From Beroe ovata (taxonomy: Eukaryota; Ctenophora; Nuda; Beroida; Beroidae): DNA of 29,221 nucleotides. The notes under the pieces are model-generated. The model had not been told where the DNA came from. It saw nothing but the letters and a program-made list of their open reading frames with translations, and did not search any database. Made by a program: the position numbers and the translations under genes. The stretch covers positions 38,933-68,153 of the forward strand of contig CAMPET010000225.1 in assembly GCA_946803715.1 (NCBI GenBank). The letters run 5' to 3'. This document shows positions 1 to 10,365 of the stretch, piece after piece; position 1 is the stretch's first letter, and the number at the start of each line of letters is the position of its first letter.

Positions 1-245
1 TACACACTACACAGTACACACAGTGACTACACAGTACACACTACACACAGTGACTACACAGTACACATAGTGACTACACAGTAGACACAGTATACACAGT
101 GACTACACAGTAGACACAGTACACACACAGTGACTGTACAGTAGACACACTGTACACACAGTACACACACTACACAGTACACACAGTGACTATACAGTAG
201 ACACAGTGACTGTACAATAGACACAGTAGACACATACAGTAAAGC
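1..245. repeat. AC-rich minisatellite in a HADHA intron
   Basis: Imperfect tandem repeat built from short words such as ACACAGT, GTGACTACACAGTA and GACACAGT. It begins at the window edge and stops just before the splice donor of HADHA exon 15, so it lies in the intron before the missing last HADHA exon. Open frames read through it are repeat artefacts, rich in Cys, Tyr and Val. Confidence 0.9.
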
Positions 246-251
246 ACTCAC

Positions 252-3200
252 AGGATTGGCAATGATCTCCTCCTGTAGACAAAGCGCCGCCTCGTTCACA
301 GACCGGAGATATGTCCTCCACTGCACATCCTCACATGACGGAGCTGCTTGTCCCGGGGTTCGGTATCGGTTCAGGATCTTCTCCGCCTCCGGGTTAACGG
401 GACGGGTACTGCCCTTGTGTTTGCCGCTGTACAGGAAAATACCTGCGGAGGACTAGAATGAGGGGGCATGGGAGAGAGAGGGTGTGGCCTGAGAGGGGCC
501 TGGGCTTTGTGTACAGATTACAGAAGGGGGGGGGGGGTAGATGGTGTATGTAGAGGAGTGAGGGAGAGGGGAAGTGAGGAATTGTGTAAGTACTCAAATT
601 GAGAAAACATGACGAATGAATATTGGATAACTGCATTTTCTCACATAAACTCAACTATTTGATGATCATTTGAGAGATAACAAATGTTCGAACCAACCTT
701 TGTTGCTCTTTCTCCCCAGAGAGCCAGATTCTACCAGTTCCTCAATCATGCGGGGATCGGCACTACTCAGCCTGTCTCCAAACACTTCCTTGAAGTATTT
801 CGTAACCTTGTACGCAACGTCAATGCCCACCTGAGGTACGGGAATTGTATACTACTCCAACTTGATCACACTGTAATTGGATTCTACAACTTTGCAGCAG
901 ATTGCATTACTCCAGATATCAAATTTACACATAGCGTCAGTAGAAACTTCGAGAACAATCTTTCACCTCATCTACAAGTGTAGCCCCGCCCACAGGCCAG
1001 CCGAACTTTACAAAGTACTTGTCCAGCTCTGCGGGCCCTGTTCCCTCGGTGATACACGCGAAGGCCTCAGCCATGAGGGCCCCAATCACCCGAGTGGTGT
1101 AGAACCCGGGACCGTCCTTGACAACAATGACAGTCTTCTTCTGACGGAGACCCACCTGGGGGAGGAAGAAAGGGGTTAGGGTATGAGAGCAGAAACTGGG
1201 TGTGGCAGTGAGACAAGGAGACAGGGGTTAGGGTATGGGAGCAGAAACTGGGTGTGGCAGTGAGACAAGGAGACAGGTGTTAGGGTGCGGCAACAGGCAC
1301 TGGGCGTGGAAGGGGGTCAGATCTCAGGATTGTGAAAACATGCACTCACGTCAACAGCGGCAGCTATCGTATCATGACTCGTTTGTTCAGTAGTAATGAT
1401 CTCCAATAGCGGCATCTTATCGACAGGCGAGAAGTAGTGCATTCCTGTGGGATGAGGTGGGCGTTAGAGAACTTTCTAGTTAAACAACTTAGTGTACCAA
1501 ACAATTATTATCTCTACAGTTCTCTGAAATGTCGTCATTACCGATGAAATTCTCAGGTCGCACGCTAGCTTTAGCAAGGTCTGTGATGGGCAGGGCCGAG
1601 GTGTTACTGGCGAAGATGCAGTGGTCTGGGGTAGCCGCTTCCACCTCCTTGATAATCTTGTGTTTGAGGTTGATGTCCTCGAAAACAGCTTCAATGACCA
1701 TATCAACATTCCCAAAGTTAGAATAGTCGATCTCAGAGTGGAGGGATGACATCAACTTATCACACTCAAACTGTGTCATCTTCTTCCGTTTCACCTGATA
1801 ATTGCATCGATCAGCGATCTCTCCATCACGAAGCAGTGAGGGCAAAAGTAAAATGAAAGAATAATTAACTGATATTATAATTAGGGAACAGTCACTCGCA
1901 ATGATACTCAATACTCATCATGCCGACCCACCTTCTTGCTGAAAACACCCCTGACCTGGTCCTCTCCCTTACTCAACATTGTGTCTGACACGTCCTTCAG
2001 GAGAACCTTGGGAAACTTATCGAGGCTTACCTGGGAGGGGGGGGGTCACAGTCCATTATCAGGATAAATCAGGAACTCGGGTAAGTTTACTTGAAACCTC
2101 CCGAAACTAAACAGCGTTTTCCTTGAAATGGGTGATTATACTCACTGTCGCAACCCCGGCTCCCATGAGCCCAGCTCCTAACACGGCTATATTCTGGCTG
2201 GGCCGACTAGGTTGCCCATAGTTGTTCTTCTCACACGCCTGCTTCCCAAAGAATATATTCATCAGAGCCGCACTCTCATCTGACACGCCCAGGTCCCCGA
2301 AATTCTGTGTGGAGGGAGTTGTAAGATAAGAATACAACTGGGAATATGCTGTTGTAATCAACACATGGGTGGGAACAGGGCAGGGATAAGCTGTAACTGT
2401 TGCTATAAGCAACACATGGAAATGATCAAATAGGTATAATTCACACCCACACTCCTAACCTGACATTCTCTCTCATAACCCTTCTTGCCAGGGCTGGCCA
2501 GGCCCTCTTTCACAGAGTCTATGATCTTGATAGGGGCAGGGTATAGACCATGGGTCTTCTTCAAAACTTCCTTCTCCGCCTGCCCGCACACGTAGTTTCG
2601 GACAAACTCAGATTTGGTAGCCAGATTGTGGATTTTACCTTATTTGGAATAATTCGTTGTAGAATGAGTGTGGAGCATCCAAAGATTAACCGCAGTGAAG
2701 AATTGTGATTTTTGCACAGTACATACCTTCCATCCCCTTGAGTATCCGTTTGGGCTTGGGTTTGGTTCCTTCAGCAAGTTGCTTAGCAACATCAACAGCA
2801 ACATTCTCCAGATAGTCTCTACTGAGGGTCTTTGGGTCGGACAATCCGGGCCCTGAGATGAACATATAATGAGCACTATTGCATCGACTCCCTGTGGATC
2901 CAGGTCATGGTTAACACCCATTTCCATACTTTCCAGTGCTTCCTCCCACTATTTCATCATGATCTCAATAAAAATACCAACCCCCCCTTAAACCTAAATC
3001 CCTCACTCACCGAGTGACTTGACAACTTGATCGACGAGGCCTAGTTTCTTTGCCTGTTTTGCGTTCTTGCCCGCTCCAGTGAGCATCATGGGAAGAGCTT
3101 TGGTAACTCCAATCAGAGCTGGGAGACGTTGAGTCCCGCCGGACCCCGGGAGCAGACCCAACATGACCTGCGGGTATTGGGTTAGCTGTGACACAGTGAA

Positions 3201-4399
3201 CACATGCCAATGTTAAAGGTTTTCTAGTAGCTAAGTGAGCTGGAAATGGAGCCAGTGGGTATTCACTTACCTCAGGTAGCGAGAGTGATGTTTTCTTTGA
3301 CTCTAGTGCGATACGGTAGTGGCAGGCGAGAGCCACTTCCAAGCCACCTCCCATACAGCTCCCAGCTATGGCTGCCACCACGGGTTTCTTACTGTCCTCT
3401 AACTGCTGCATCATCTTCTGTCCCTCTGGGGAGAGAGATAGAATGGAAAATTGAGATATGTAAACAGCATCTCAATACAAATTCGTGAGGTTATAGCTAG
3501 CAATTTTCCCGCCAATTTCCAGCTATACTTACCGCTTGATAGAGTCATAATCTCTTCCTTGGTCTGACAAGCTGACAACATCTTTATATCAGCACCAGCT
3601 ATGAAACACTCTGGTTTTGCCGATATCAGAACAATACTCGATGCTTGCGGGTTTTCCACAAGATCTTGGAATCCGGCGCTGACATCCTTACTGAATTCTT
3701 CATTCAAAACATTGACCTGGTCATTGGTATTTGGTATACTTGGTATGCTAAGTTTGAATGTACAATATATGGGCTGTATAAAATGTCTTTAGCGTAAGGA
3801 ATACATTGAATGTGCGAGATGTGGTTCATTTAGAAATGGTGGATAGACTTACTTTAGAGTCTGGAGTGTCGAATTTCAGGATACCGACTCCATTTCTGAC
3901 GCTTGTTTCACAGTGTTTATTTGTTAATCCTGCGAACAATACCGAAATCATACCGAGAATAGGAAGTATGGTCAAAAACTCCGTTCAATTCAAGTACTTT
4001 TGATTCGAAATTAAATACTCAATCTAGAGATACTGGAGATCAAGGATTGGAATATGCAAAAGATGCAATACTGATCACGCTATCACTGATCACAGCCACT
4101 CTTACCTCGAGTACAAATCCTAGGTCGGAATTGTCTGGCATGCCTGACTGAGTTCCTAACGGCACTGAACCCCTGTAACATAGCTCAACGATGGTGCACA
4201 AAAACTCAGAAATGCATGAAGGAGATAAGAGAACTGACGCAGCAAACGGAATCCAGTAGAATGTACTACAACTGAGAAGTGTAACTACCGGTAGGAACGC
4301 GCAGCAGGCGTTTGGATACGAACGCCTGTTCAAAAGAGAGTATTTCGTAGGCATCGGCGCTAGCCAAACGCTGGGCTTCAGATATTGCATTTTCCTCAT
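252..4399 (-). CDS. HADHA: Trifunctional enzyme subunit alpha, mitochondrial (15 exons, 3' end missing)
   Basis: Alpha subunit of the mitochondrial trifunctional protein: long-chain enoyl-CoA hydratase plus 3-hydroxyacyl-CoA dehydrogenase. Exons from the start codon leftward: 4289-4399, 4106-4172, 3853-3929, 3533-3716, 3271-3425, 3011-3167, 2727-2852, 2460-2638, 2146-2304, 1932-2030, 1542-1794, 1350-1444, 967-1155, 698-830, 252-442. Every junction is GT-AG and in phase, giving 725 codons. The vertebrate protein is about 763 residues, so roughly 40-50 C-terminal residues lie beyond the left edge after the donor at 251. The first two exons give a basic, Ser/Arg-rich mitochondrial presequence. 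The hydratase domain shows GADIKML (126-132), GSCMGGGLE with catalytic Glu176, and Glu198 22 residues later. The dehydrogenase domain shows the NAD loop GAGLMGAG (395-402), SNTSALPI, and GMHYFSP with catalytic His525. No key residue is missing. The start is the ATG at 4399; the preceding in-frame codons are not ATG. Confidence 0.96.
1171..1319. repeat. 52-bp minisatellite, about 2.8 units
   Basis: Units start near 1171, 1223 and 1275 and share GGGGTTAGGGTATG and GCAGAAACTGGGTGTGGCAG. The first two units are nearly identical and the third is diverged. It lies inside the HADHA intron between exons 12 and 13. Confidence 0.85.
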
Positions 4400-4701
4400 T
4401 GCTGCGCTGTGCAAGTTTCGTTCACAGTTTCTGTTTTGTTTTGATCAATTCTCAGCCATATACATGCCCCGTTTATTAGAGGAAGTCTCAGAAACAACCA
4501 TTGGATTTGATGTACATTTCCACCACTCGAGACTTGAGAGATTTCAGATTACATACGCGTCAATCGTCATTGAACGGGAATACCCAACTGTCTCATATCC
4601 AATTAAAGCCATACTAACAGCAGATCATGTATTATTTATTCAAATTCTGTCCATGATACCCAAAATGCTTCTATAGCCACAATAACATCCTACTTATTAG
4701 G
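4400..4701. promoter_or_regulatory. Probable bidirectional promoter HADHA / ANAPC13-like
   Basis: This is the 302-bp gap between the HADHA start codon (leftward) and the ATG of the ANAPC13-like frame (rightward), so it should hold both 5' UTRs and core promoters. I see no clear TATA box or CpG island. The call rests on the divergent layout alone. A 70-codon frame at 4464-4676 has no recognisable content. Confidence 0.55.
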
Positions 4702-4902
4702 ATGGCAAGTATACCATTCCAAAGAGCACGTCTTATCGACCTGGTGGACAAAGATTGGCAGGAAGAGACGTTGCCCAGCAACGATATTCCTGTACCAGAA
4801 GAAGCTCTGCCAAGTCACAACGATACGGATGTAACAGCAGTTGATACTGTACTTGATCAGGAATACAAGTGGACAGACACGGGACTGAGTGATGTGAGAT
4901 GA
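4702..4902 (+). CDS. ANAPC13: Anaphase-promoting complex subunit 13-like protein
   Basis: A 66-residue frame resembling APC13 (Swm1 in yeast), a small subunit that stabilises the TPR arm of the APC/C ubiquitin ligase. Family features visible: an N-terminal RLIDLVDKDWQEETLP block (residues 9-24), matching the family pattern R-[IL]-[IL]-D-L-[IV]-D-x2-W-x-E-x2-L-P. A proline-containing VPEEALP segment follows. An acidic linker with D/T/V residues then leads to QEYKWTD near the C terminus, where the human protein has QEMKWTD. The human protein is about 74 residues. This frame stops eight or so residues early, at a TGA overlapping a possible donor (GAT|GTGAGA at about 4894), so a short last exon may exist downstream; I could not place it. 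It lies between HADHA and HADHB on the HADHB strand. Confidence 0.75.
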   Translation: MASIPFQRARLIDLVDKDWQEETLPSNDIPVPEEALPSHNDTDVTAVDTVLDQEYKWTDTGLSDVR

Positions 4903-5425
4903 AGGATTTCCCAATGTTACCGCTGTACGGATGTATATACTGCACTGAACAGATGTATATTGTACACTATACATTCTATAGCGTGTGTATAGCGTACTAT
5001 ACGCCACTGTCTCTATACTGTATACCCCACCGTATAATTTAGTTGGCAGACTACATCGTAGTGCGACAACTTACCCCCCGACAACTAACCCCCCGACAAT
5101 TACAGTTAAATTACAGTAAGGGTAAGGGTTAGGGCTTGGGTTACTGTTATGGTTATGGTGAGGTTATGTCAAATGTCAGGGGGTCAGTTGTCGCACTTTC
5201 GACTACATTATTACAGCAGCTGACATGCAACAGAATTTCCGATTATTTGCCATTATTTGTCAATCTTATTTCACGTTTTCACACTGTTTTAATTCCTAAA
5301 GCCATTTTGATATCGAACTTTATTCCATGCTACCATAGCTGTCAATTGTCACCCTAACTGACACCCGAGCTGTGTTTTTTGTAACACCCTAATAATATCC
5401 TAACTATACCTATACAGGTAGTGTG
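4903..5425. other. Spacer between ANAPC13-like gene and HADHB
   Basis: Contains TA/GTAC-rich DNA at about 4930-5030, the MITE at 5049-5208, and the presumed HADHB promoter and 5' UTR at about 5210-5425. CTATACAG at about 5409-5416 could be a 5' UTR splice acceptor. No further coding potential seen. Confidence 0.6.
5049..5208. mobile_element. MITE with 8-bp target-site duplication (hAT-like)
   Basis: GACTACAT occurs at 5049-5056 and again at 5201-5208, flanking a 144-bp segment (5057-5200). Its ends form imperfect terminal inverted repeats: the left end reads AGTGCGACAACTTACCCCCC, and the reverse complement of the right end reads AGTGCGACAACTGACCCCCT. The first few bases of the two ends differ. 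There is no coding capacity. An 8-bp duplication is typical of hAT-superfamily elements, so a non-autonomous hAT MITE is the best reading. The interior holds telomere-like GGGTAAGGGTTAGGG, which I take as part of the element. Confidence 0.75.
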
Positions 5426-8400
5426 ATGTTGTGTAGGTTACAGAACTCTATAAAACCCCAGACTCTAGCGACACTAGCCAGAGCTTCCCTATCATCAGCC
5501 TCTAACAATGGTAACTTCTCGAACCATTCCTTGAGGGTAAACATTGATAAAAATTTGAGAATCGGGTAATGTTTACCCTACTTTCCCCTCTTCAGACCCC
5601 TCTAAGAATATAGTGCTGGTGGATGGGGTTCGGACCCCATTCCAGACGTCCTGTTCTGGGTATGAAACTCTCATGGCACACGACCTTCAGAAGGTGGACA
5701 TAAACTTCGTGATTTCCATTATATTTCCCATACCTTCCTTCGAAATGAGTGCGTGCGAGGTTTCTCAAATTCCTCTCTTGCCGTTTTTGATCCCACCTCA
5801 TTTTATAGATGGCAATAAGTGGACTACTGAAGAGGACTGGAGTAGAACACAAGGATATTGATCACGTGATCTGTGGAACCGTCATTCAGGTATGTGAACA
5901 CTTCACAGAGTATATTGTACAATGTACATTGTACAGACTACAGTCTACACAGTGTATACTTTTAGTACATTAATCCAGAGCACGCGAGGTCATGCAAATA
6001 TCGTGTAAAATGGTACCGGTACTTCAACTTCCCAAGCTGCATTTTCTGCAATCGATACGTGGACACTGTACATAGTACAACGATATGTGTGGCGTCACCC
6101 GATCAAATTACATTGTGGATCATTGCAAACATTTAACTTTCCTAAACTCATTTGTAAATCAGCCAAATATTCTTCAGTCCCCCCCATTTCAATCCATAGA
6201 GAATGTCCCATATTTATTAAACCTCCATTCGATCCTCAGGAACCGAAGACGAGTAATATCGCGAGGGAAGCTATGCTGGAAGCCGGTATCCCAGACACTA
6301 CACCAGCTCACACAGTAACACTAGCGTGTATCTCATCCAATGTTGCTATCACTGACGGTAAGTCAATATGAAAGTTGAGACACGTGTCGATATGACAAGG
6401 GATATTGTATGATTCTAACATGCAATTAATTTGATGCCATGATAATAATGCCATAATGATGCCAACAAGGAAATTTTAAGAGTGAGATTCCTCGCAGAAT
6501 GAACTTCCCCATTCTCACTGCCCTCGACCCTCATTTCAGCAATGGGAATGATCGCGTGTGGTGGCGTGGACGGTGTGATCGCTGGTGGGGTGGAGACAAT
6601 GTCAGATGTCCCTCTCAGGCTGTCTCGAGAATTAAGGACCCGGCTCATCTCAATGAATCTGAAGAAGAAGAGAACAGCTCTTCAGAAGATTCAACACATG
6701 AAGGGACTCAAAATGAAGAACATATTCAATATTGAGGTGAGATGTTTAGTTTTCGGATCATCATGGGACCCATGAAGTCTTGCTGATGTTAAGAAAATGT
6801 CATATTTCCCATCACCACACCGCCAGATGCCCGCGATAGCCGAATTCAGCACCGGTGAGGTGATGGGTCACTCAGCCGACAGACTTGCTGCCGCTTTCGG
6901 AGTCTCGAGGAAGGATCAGGATGAATACGCCATCAGATCCCATACTCTCGCTGACAGAGCCACCAAGGACGGTCTGCTCAGCGATGTGCTGACTGTCAAA
7001 GTGCCAGGTTGGGAACTTCACAGAACTGTCCCGTGTTATTATAGGATGCCCTTGATAGACGACCCTTCCAGTTTTTGATACTCTCCAATGGAGAGTTTTA
7101 CATCGATTTCAAATCTTCATGCCATAGCCATGATGAAACTTATTATTGACCGATTCCTAGGCAAAGTTGAGAAGATTTCCACTGACAACACGATCAATGT
7201 CAACACCATGGAGCGACTATCGCGGTTGAAGCCCGCATTTATCAAACCTAACGGTACAGTGACAGCAGGCAACAGCTCGACTCTAACTGACGGTGCGTCA
7301 GCCTGTCTTATCATGAGAGAGGATAAGGCGCTGTCCTTGGGTTTCAAACCCAAAGCATACCTCAGAGAATTCGTGTATGTGGCGAGAGATCCCAAGGATC
7401 AACTTCTGCTAGGGTGAGTTGAAGAGTGTTCAGAACTTGACAGTTTGACAGGCGTCCATTCCATTATATGTGCTTTAGTTTGACTCCCATTGTTGTAACA
7501 CACCCCTCCCATTTTCAGGCCATCATACGCCACACAGAAAGTTCTGGAGAAATCTGGACTGCAGAAAGAGGATATCGATGTGTTTGAATTCCACGAGGCA
7601 TTTGCTGGACAGATTCTCGCTGTGCTGTCTGCCCTTGAGAGCGAATCATTCTGCAAAAACTATATGGGACTCAGTGAAGCGGTAAGTTTGCATTTCAAAC
7701 TGAGATGGAGCATGGATATATAAACATTTTTCCCAAAACCAAATGAGATTTGGTTGTTTCNGAAGCCGGTATCCCAGACACTACACCAGCTCACACAGTA
7801 ACACTAGCGTGTATCTCATCCAATGTTGCTATCACTGACGGTAAGTCAATATGAAAGTTGAGACACGTGTCGATATGACAAGGGATATTGTATGATTCTA
7901 ACATGCAATTAATTTGATGCCATGATAATAATGCCATAATGATGCCAACAAGGAAATTTTAAGAGTGAGATTCCTCGCAGAATGAACTTCCCCATTCTCA
8001 CTGCCCTCGACCCTCATTTCAGCAATGGGAATGATCGCGTGTGGTGGCGTGGACGGTGTGATCGCTGGTGGGGTGGAGACAATGTCAGATGTCCCTCTCA
8101 GGCTGTCTCGAGAATTAAGGACCCGGCTCATCTCAATGAATCTGAAGAAGAAGAGAACAGCTCTTCAGAAGATTCAACACATGAAGGGACTCAAAATGAA
8201 GAACATATTCAATATTGAGGTGAGATGTTTAGTTTTCGGATCATCATGGGACCCATGAAGTCTTGCTGATGTTAAGAAAATGTCATATTTCCCATCACCA
8301 CACCGCCAGATGCCCGCGATAGCTGAATTCAGCACCGGTGAGGTGATGGGTCACTCAGCCGACAGACTTGCTGCCGCTTTCGGAGTCTCGAGGAAGGATC

Positions 8401-9585
8401 AGGATGAATACGCCATCAGATCCCATACTCTCGCTGACAGAGCCACCAAGGACGGTCTGCTTAGCGATGTGCTGACTGTCAAAGTGCCAGGTTGGGAACT
8501 CCACAGAACTGTCCCGTGCCCTATCAAGGATGCCCTTGATAGACGACCCTTTCAGTTTTTGAAAGTTTTACATCGATTTGTTTGACGCGTACTTTTTTTA
8601 AATGCCATAGCCATGATGACACTTGTTATTGACCTATTCCTAGGCAAAGTTGAGAAGATTTCCACTGACAACACGATCAATGTCAACACCATGGAGCGAC
8701 TGTCGCGGTTGAAGCCCGCATTTATCAAACCTAACGGTACAGTGACAGCAGGCAACAGCTCGACTCTGACTGACGGTGCATCAGCCTGTCTTATCATGAG
8801 AGAGGATAAGGCTCTGTCCTTGGGTTTCAAACCCAAAGCATACCTCCGGGAATTCGTGTATGTGGCGAGAGATCCCAAGGATCAACTTCTGCTAGGGTGA
8901 GTTGAAGAGTGTTAAGAACTTGACAGGCGTCCATTCCATTATACGTGCTTTGACTCCCATTGTTGTAACACACCCCTCCCATTTTCAGGCCATCATACGC
9001 CACACAGAAAGTTCTGGAGAAATCTGGACTGCAGAAGGAGGATATCGATGTATTTGAATTCCACGAGGCATTTGCTGGACAGATTCTCGCTGTGCTGGCT
9101 GCCCTTGAGAGCGAATCATTCTGCAAAAACTACATGGGACTCAGTGAAGCGGTAAGTTTGCATTTCAAACTGAAAGGAGTAGAGATGAAGCATGGATATA
9201 TAAATATTGGAAAATGGAATACCTATCGTATCGTTGTGAGCCTTCATATCCTCATAATCCTCAGTTTGGATCTCTGCCAATGGACAAATTCAATCTGTGG
9301 GGTGGCTCCTTATCTCTGGGACACCCATTCGGAGCCACTGGAGTCAGGATAGCCACCATGGCCGCTAACCGTCTCCGGCACGAGGACGGAAAATACGCGC
9401 TCCTTGCAGCTTGTGCAGCTGGCGGACATGTGAGTGGTGGACAGTGAATTTCCAAACTGGAATACTTGACTTTAATCCTGGACCTCTCGTCCTGTTGGGG
9501 TTTTTCAATGACCGGCCGTTTTTGAAAATAATCAACTCATACATTTCAGGCTGTGGGCCAAATCTTGGAGCGATACCCAGCATAA
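5426..9585 (+). CDS. HADHB: Trifunctional enzyme subunit beta (3-ketoacyl-CoA thiolase), mitochondrial
   Basis: Thiolase subunit of the mitochondrial trifunctional protein, catalysing the last step of long-chain beta-oxidation. Exons: 5426-5510, 5596-5693, 5809-5889, 6240-6357, 6540-6736, 6827-7007, 7161-7413, 7519-7681, 9265-9429, 9550-9585. All are GT-AG and in phase, giving 458 residues (human 474). Exon 1 is a basic, Ser/Ala-rich presequence ([10 protein letters not shown] onward). VDGVRTPF opens the thiolase fold. The nucleophile is Cys118 in [11 protein letters not shown]. His363 lies in FEFHEAF, and GHPFGATG (His412) and Cys442 in AACAAGG complete the active site. The loop exon rich in Lys/Arg (6540-6736) is typical of the mitochondrial membrane-associated beta subunit. 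Exon 10 encodes [11 protein letters not shown] and stop. Exons 5-8 also have a second copy at 8023-9151, either of which could be used. The start is the only ATG giving a presequence in phase with exon 2. Confidence 0.95.
5916..5935. repeat. 20-bp perfect palindrome in HADHB intron 3
   Basis: TGTACAATGTACATTGTACA equals its own reverse complement. It sits 27 bp after the exon 3 donor, in GTAC-rich DNA. The rest of the 350-bp intron (5890-6239) shows no feature. Confidence 0.8.
6279..7728. repeat. Left copy of HADHB duplication
   Basis: The segment from within exon 4 through exon 8 and into intron 8 recurs at 7762-9208 at an offset of about 1483 bp. The first roughly 560 bp (6279-6840) match the second copy exactly. 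After that the copies differ at scattered, mostly synonymous sites and by indels in introns 6 and 7. Confidence 0.95.
7761..7761. other. Single N: assembly join between HADHB copies
   Basis: One undetermined base directly before the second HADHB copy, which starts mid-exon 4 with no splice acceptor. This is how a contig join appears. Confidence 0.85.
7762..9208 (+). repeat. Right copy of HADHB exons 4 (part) to 8
   Basis: Exon equivalents: partial exon 4 at 7762-7840 (no acceptor), exon 5 at 8023-8219, exon 6 at 8310-8490, exon 7 at 8644-8896, exon 8 at 8989-9151. All frames and splice sites are intact. Across exons 6-8 I count about 12 base differences from the left copy, only one changing an amino acid (Ser to Ala after GQILAVL, exon 8). 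Exon 8 of the left copy ends in phase 0 while exon 5 here needs one carried base, so simple read-through of both copies would break the frame. The most likely explanation is two haplotypes laid in tandem by the assembler; a real recent internal duplication is the alternative. Confidence 0.9.
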
Positions 9586-10049
9586 AGACAAACGAGCACA
9601 CCCATTGAATTTGATGATAATGATATCGTTCCATAGTTCAGACAATATGTGTGAATATGTGTGTGAAGCTTGCTGTTTTTGATGAGTGTATATTGATAAT
9701 GATATTATTTCAAAGTTATTACGAGGATTTTATGAAAGGCAATGGCTGCTGATAAGGTCACAAGTATTCATTTCTTGAAATTGGTTGATCAATTACAGAC
9801 GCATAGCACTTTCTTATTGATGGACTCCCCATTGAAGTTCACTAAGTGCATTGATCAGGGCTCAATTCACCATCACATTTTGATTTTGATCGAGTTCCAC
9901 TGCAATTTATTCAATCAATTTCGGTTTCCTAAATAGTATGTTATCGATCCATTAATGATTAAAAGTTTTCATCGAAACATTAATCACGTTCATGATTATT
10001 TCTTCTTTTCACTTTTGTGATTGTCGGATTGACATTGAACACAAATTCA

Positions 10050-10301
10050 ATGTCTTTTGCGCTTCGTGACCCAAATTCTCCGCGTGCTGCGCGGCTCCGA
10101 CAATTTCAAATTCTGATCAAGCATGCAAAGTGAGATCAGAAATATGGGGCGATCTTGCCTGGCGATGCTAGGCCCAGCTGACGCGAGCCGAGAAGCGGCG
10201 AGCGCCAGCGAGAATAATTTGCGGCGCGTGCAATGAAATTCTCGACAGGGGTTGGGGGTCATCATCGACAGCCAAGTTAAGGGCCAGGGGCGATCATAAA
10301 T
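10050..10301. repeat. GC-rich repeat-like patch
   Basis: Compositional island in AT-rich surroundings with many short related GC words (GCGCGGCTCCG, GACGCGAGCCGAGAAGCGGCG, GCGAGCGCCAGCGAG, GCGGCGCGTGC). It contains no credible protein or tRNA. It runs directly into the dispersed repeat at 10302, so it may be the body of the same element. Confidence 0.5.
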
Positions 10302-10365
10302 GATAAAGGCGCGCGCGCCGAGCGCAAGAAACAGTGGACAGAATATAATAAGTAACGTTCGGCAA
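10302..10365. repeat. Dispersed repeat, copy 1
   Basis: Shares GGCGCGCGCGCCG, then GCGCAAGAAACAGTGGACAG, then CGGCAA with the segment at 24091-24146. The two copies are nearly identical over about 55 bp apart from a small indel. No function is evident; probably part of a transposable element family. Confidence 0.75.

Noticed and set aside
1-245. Possible CRISPR-like or coding repeat array at the left edge
   Set aside because: Repeats are short, directly abutting and irregular with no spacers, and the genome is eukaryotic. Frames through it are repeat translations.
4464-4676. 70-codon plus-strand frame between HADHA and the ANAPC13-like gene
   Set aside because: No recognisable motif, composition like non-coding DNA, and it fills the expected promoter.
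5117-5140. Telomere-like GGGTAAGGGTTAGGG
   Set aside because: Only a few imperfect units, and inside a MITE with its own target duplication; not a telomere or an interstitial telomere array.
7762-9208. A second, independent HADHB paralogue
   Set aside because: It lacks exons 1-3 and the start of exon 4 and begins at an N in mid-exon, so it is not a separate gene.
10140-10215. Possible tRNA or SINE in the GC-rich patch
   Set aside because: No cloverleaf or A/B box arrangement could be made out.
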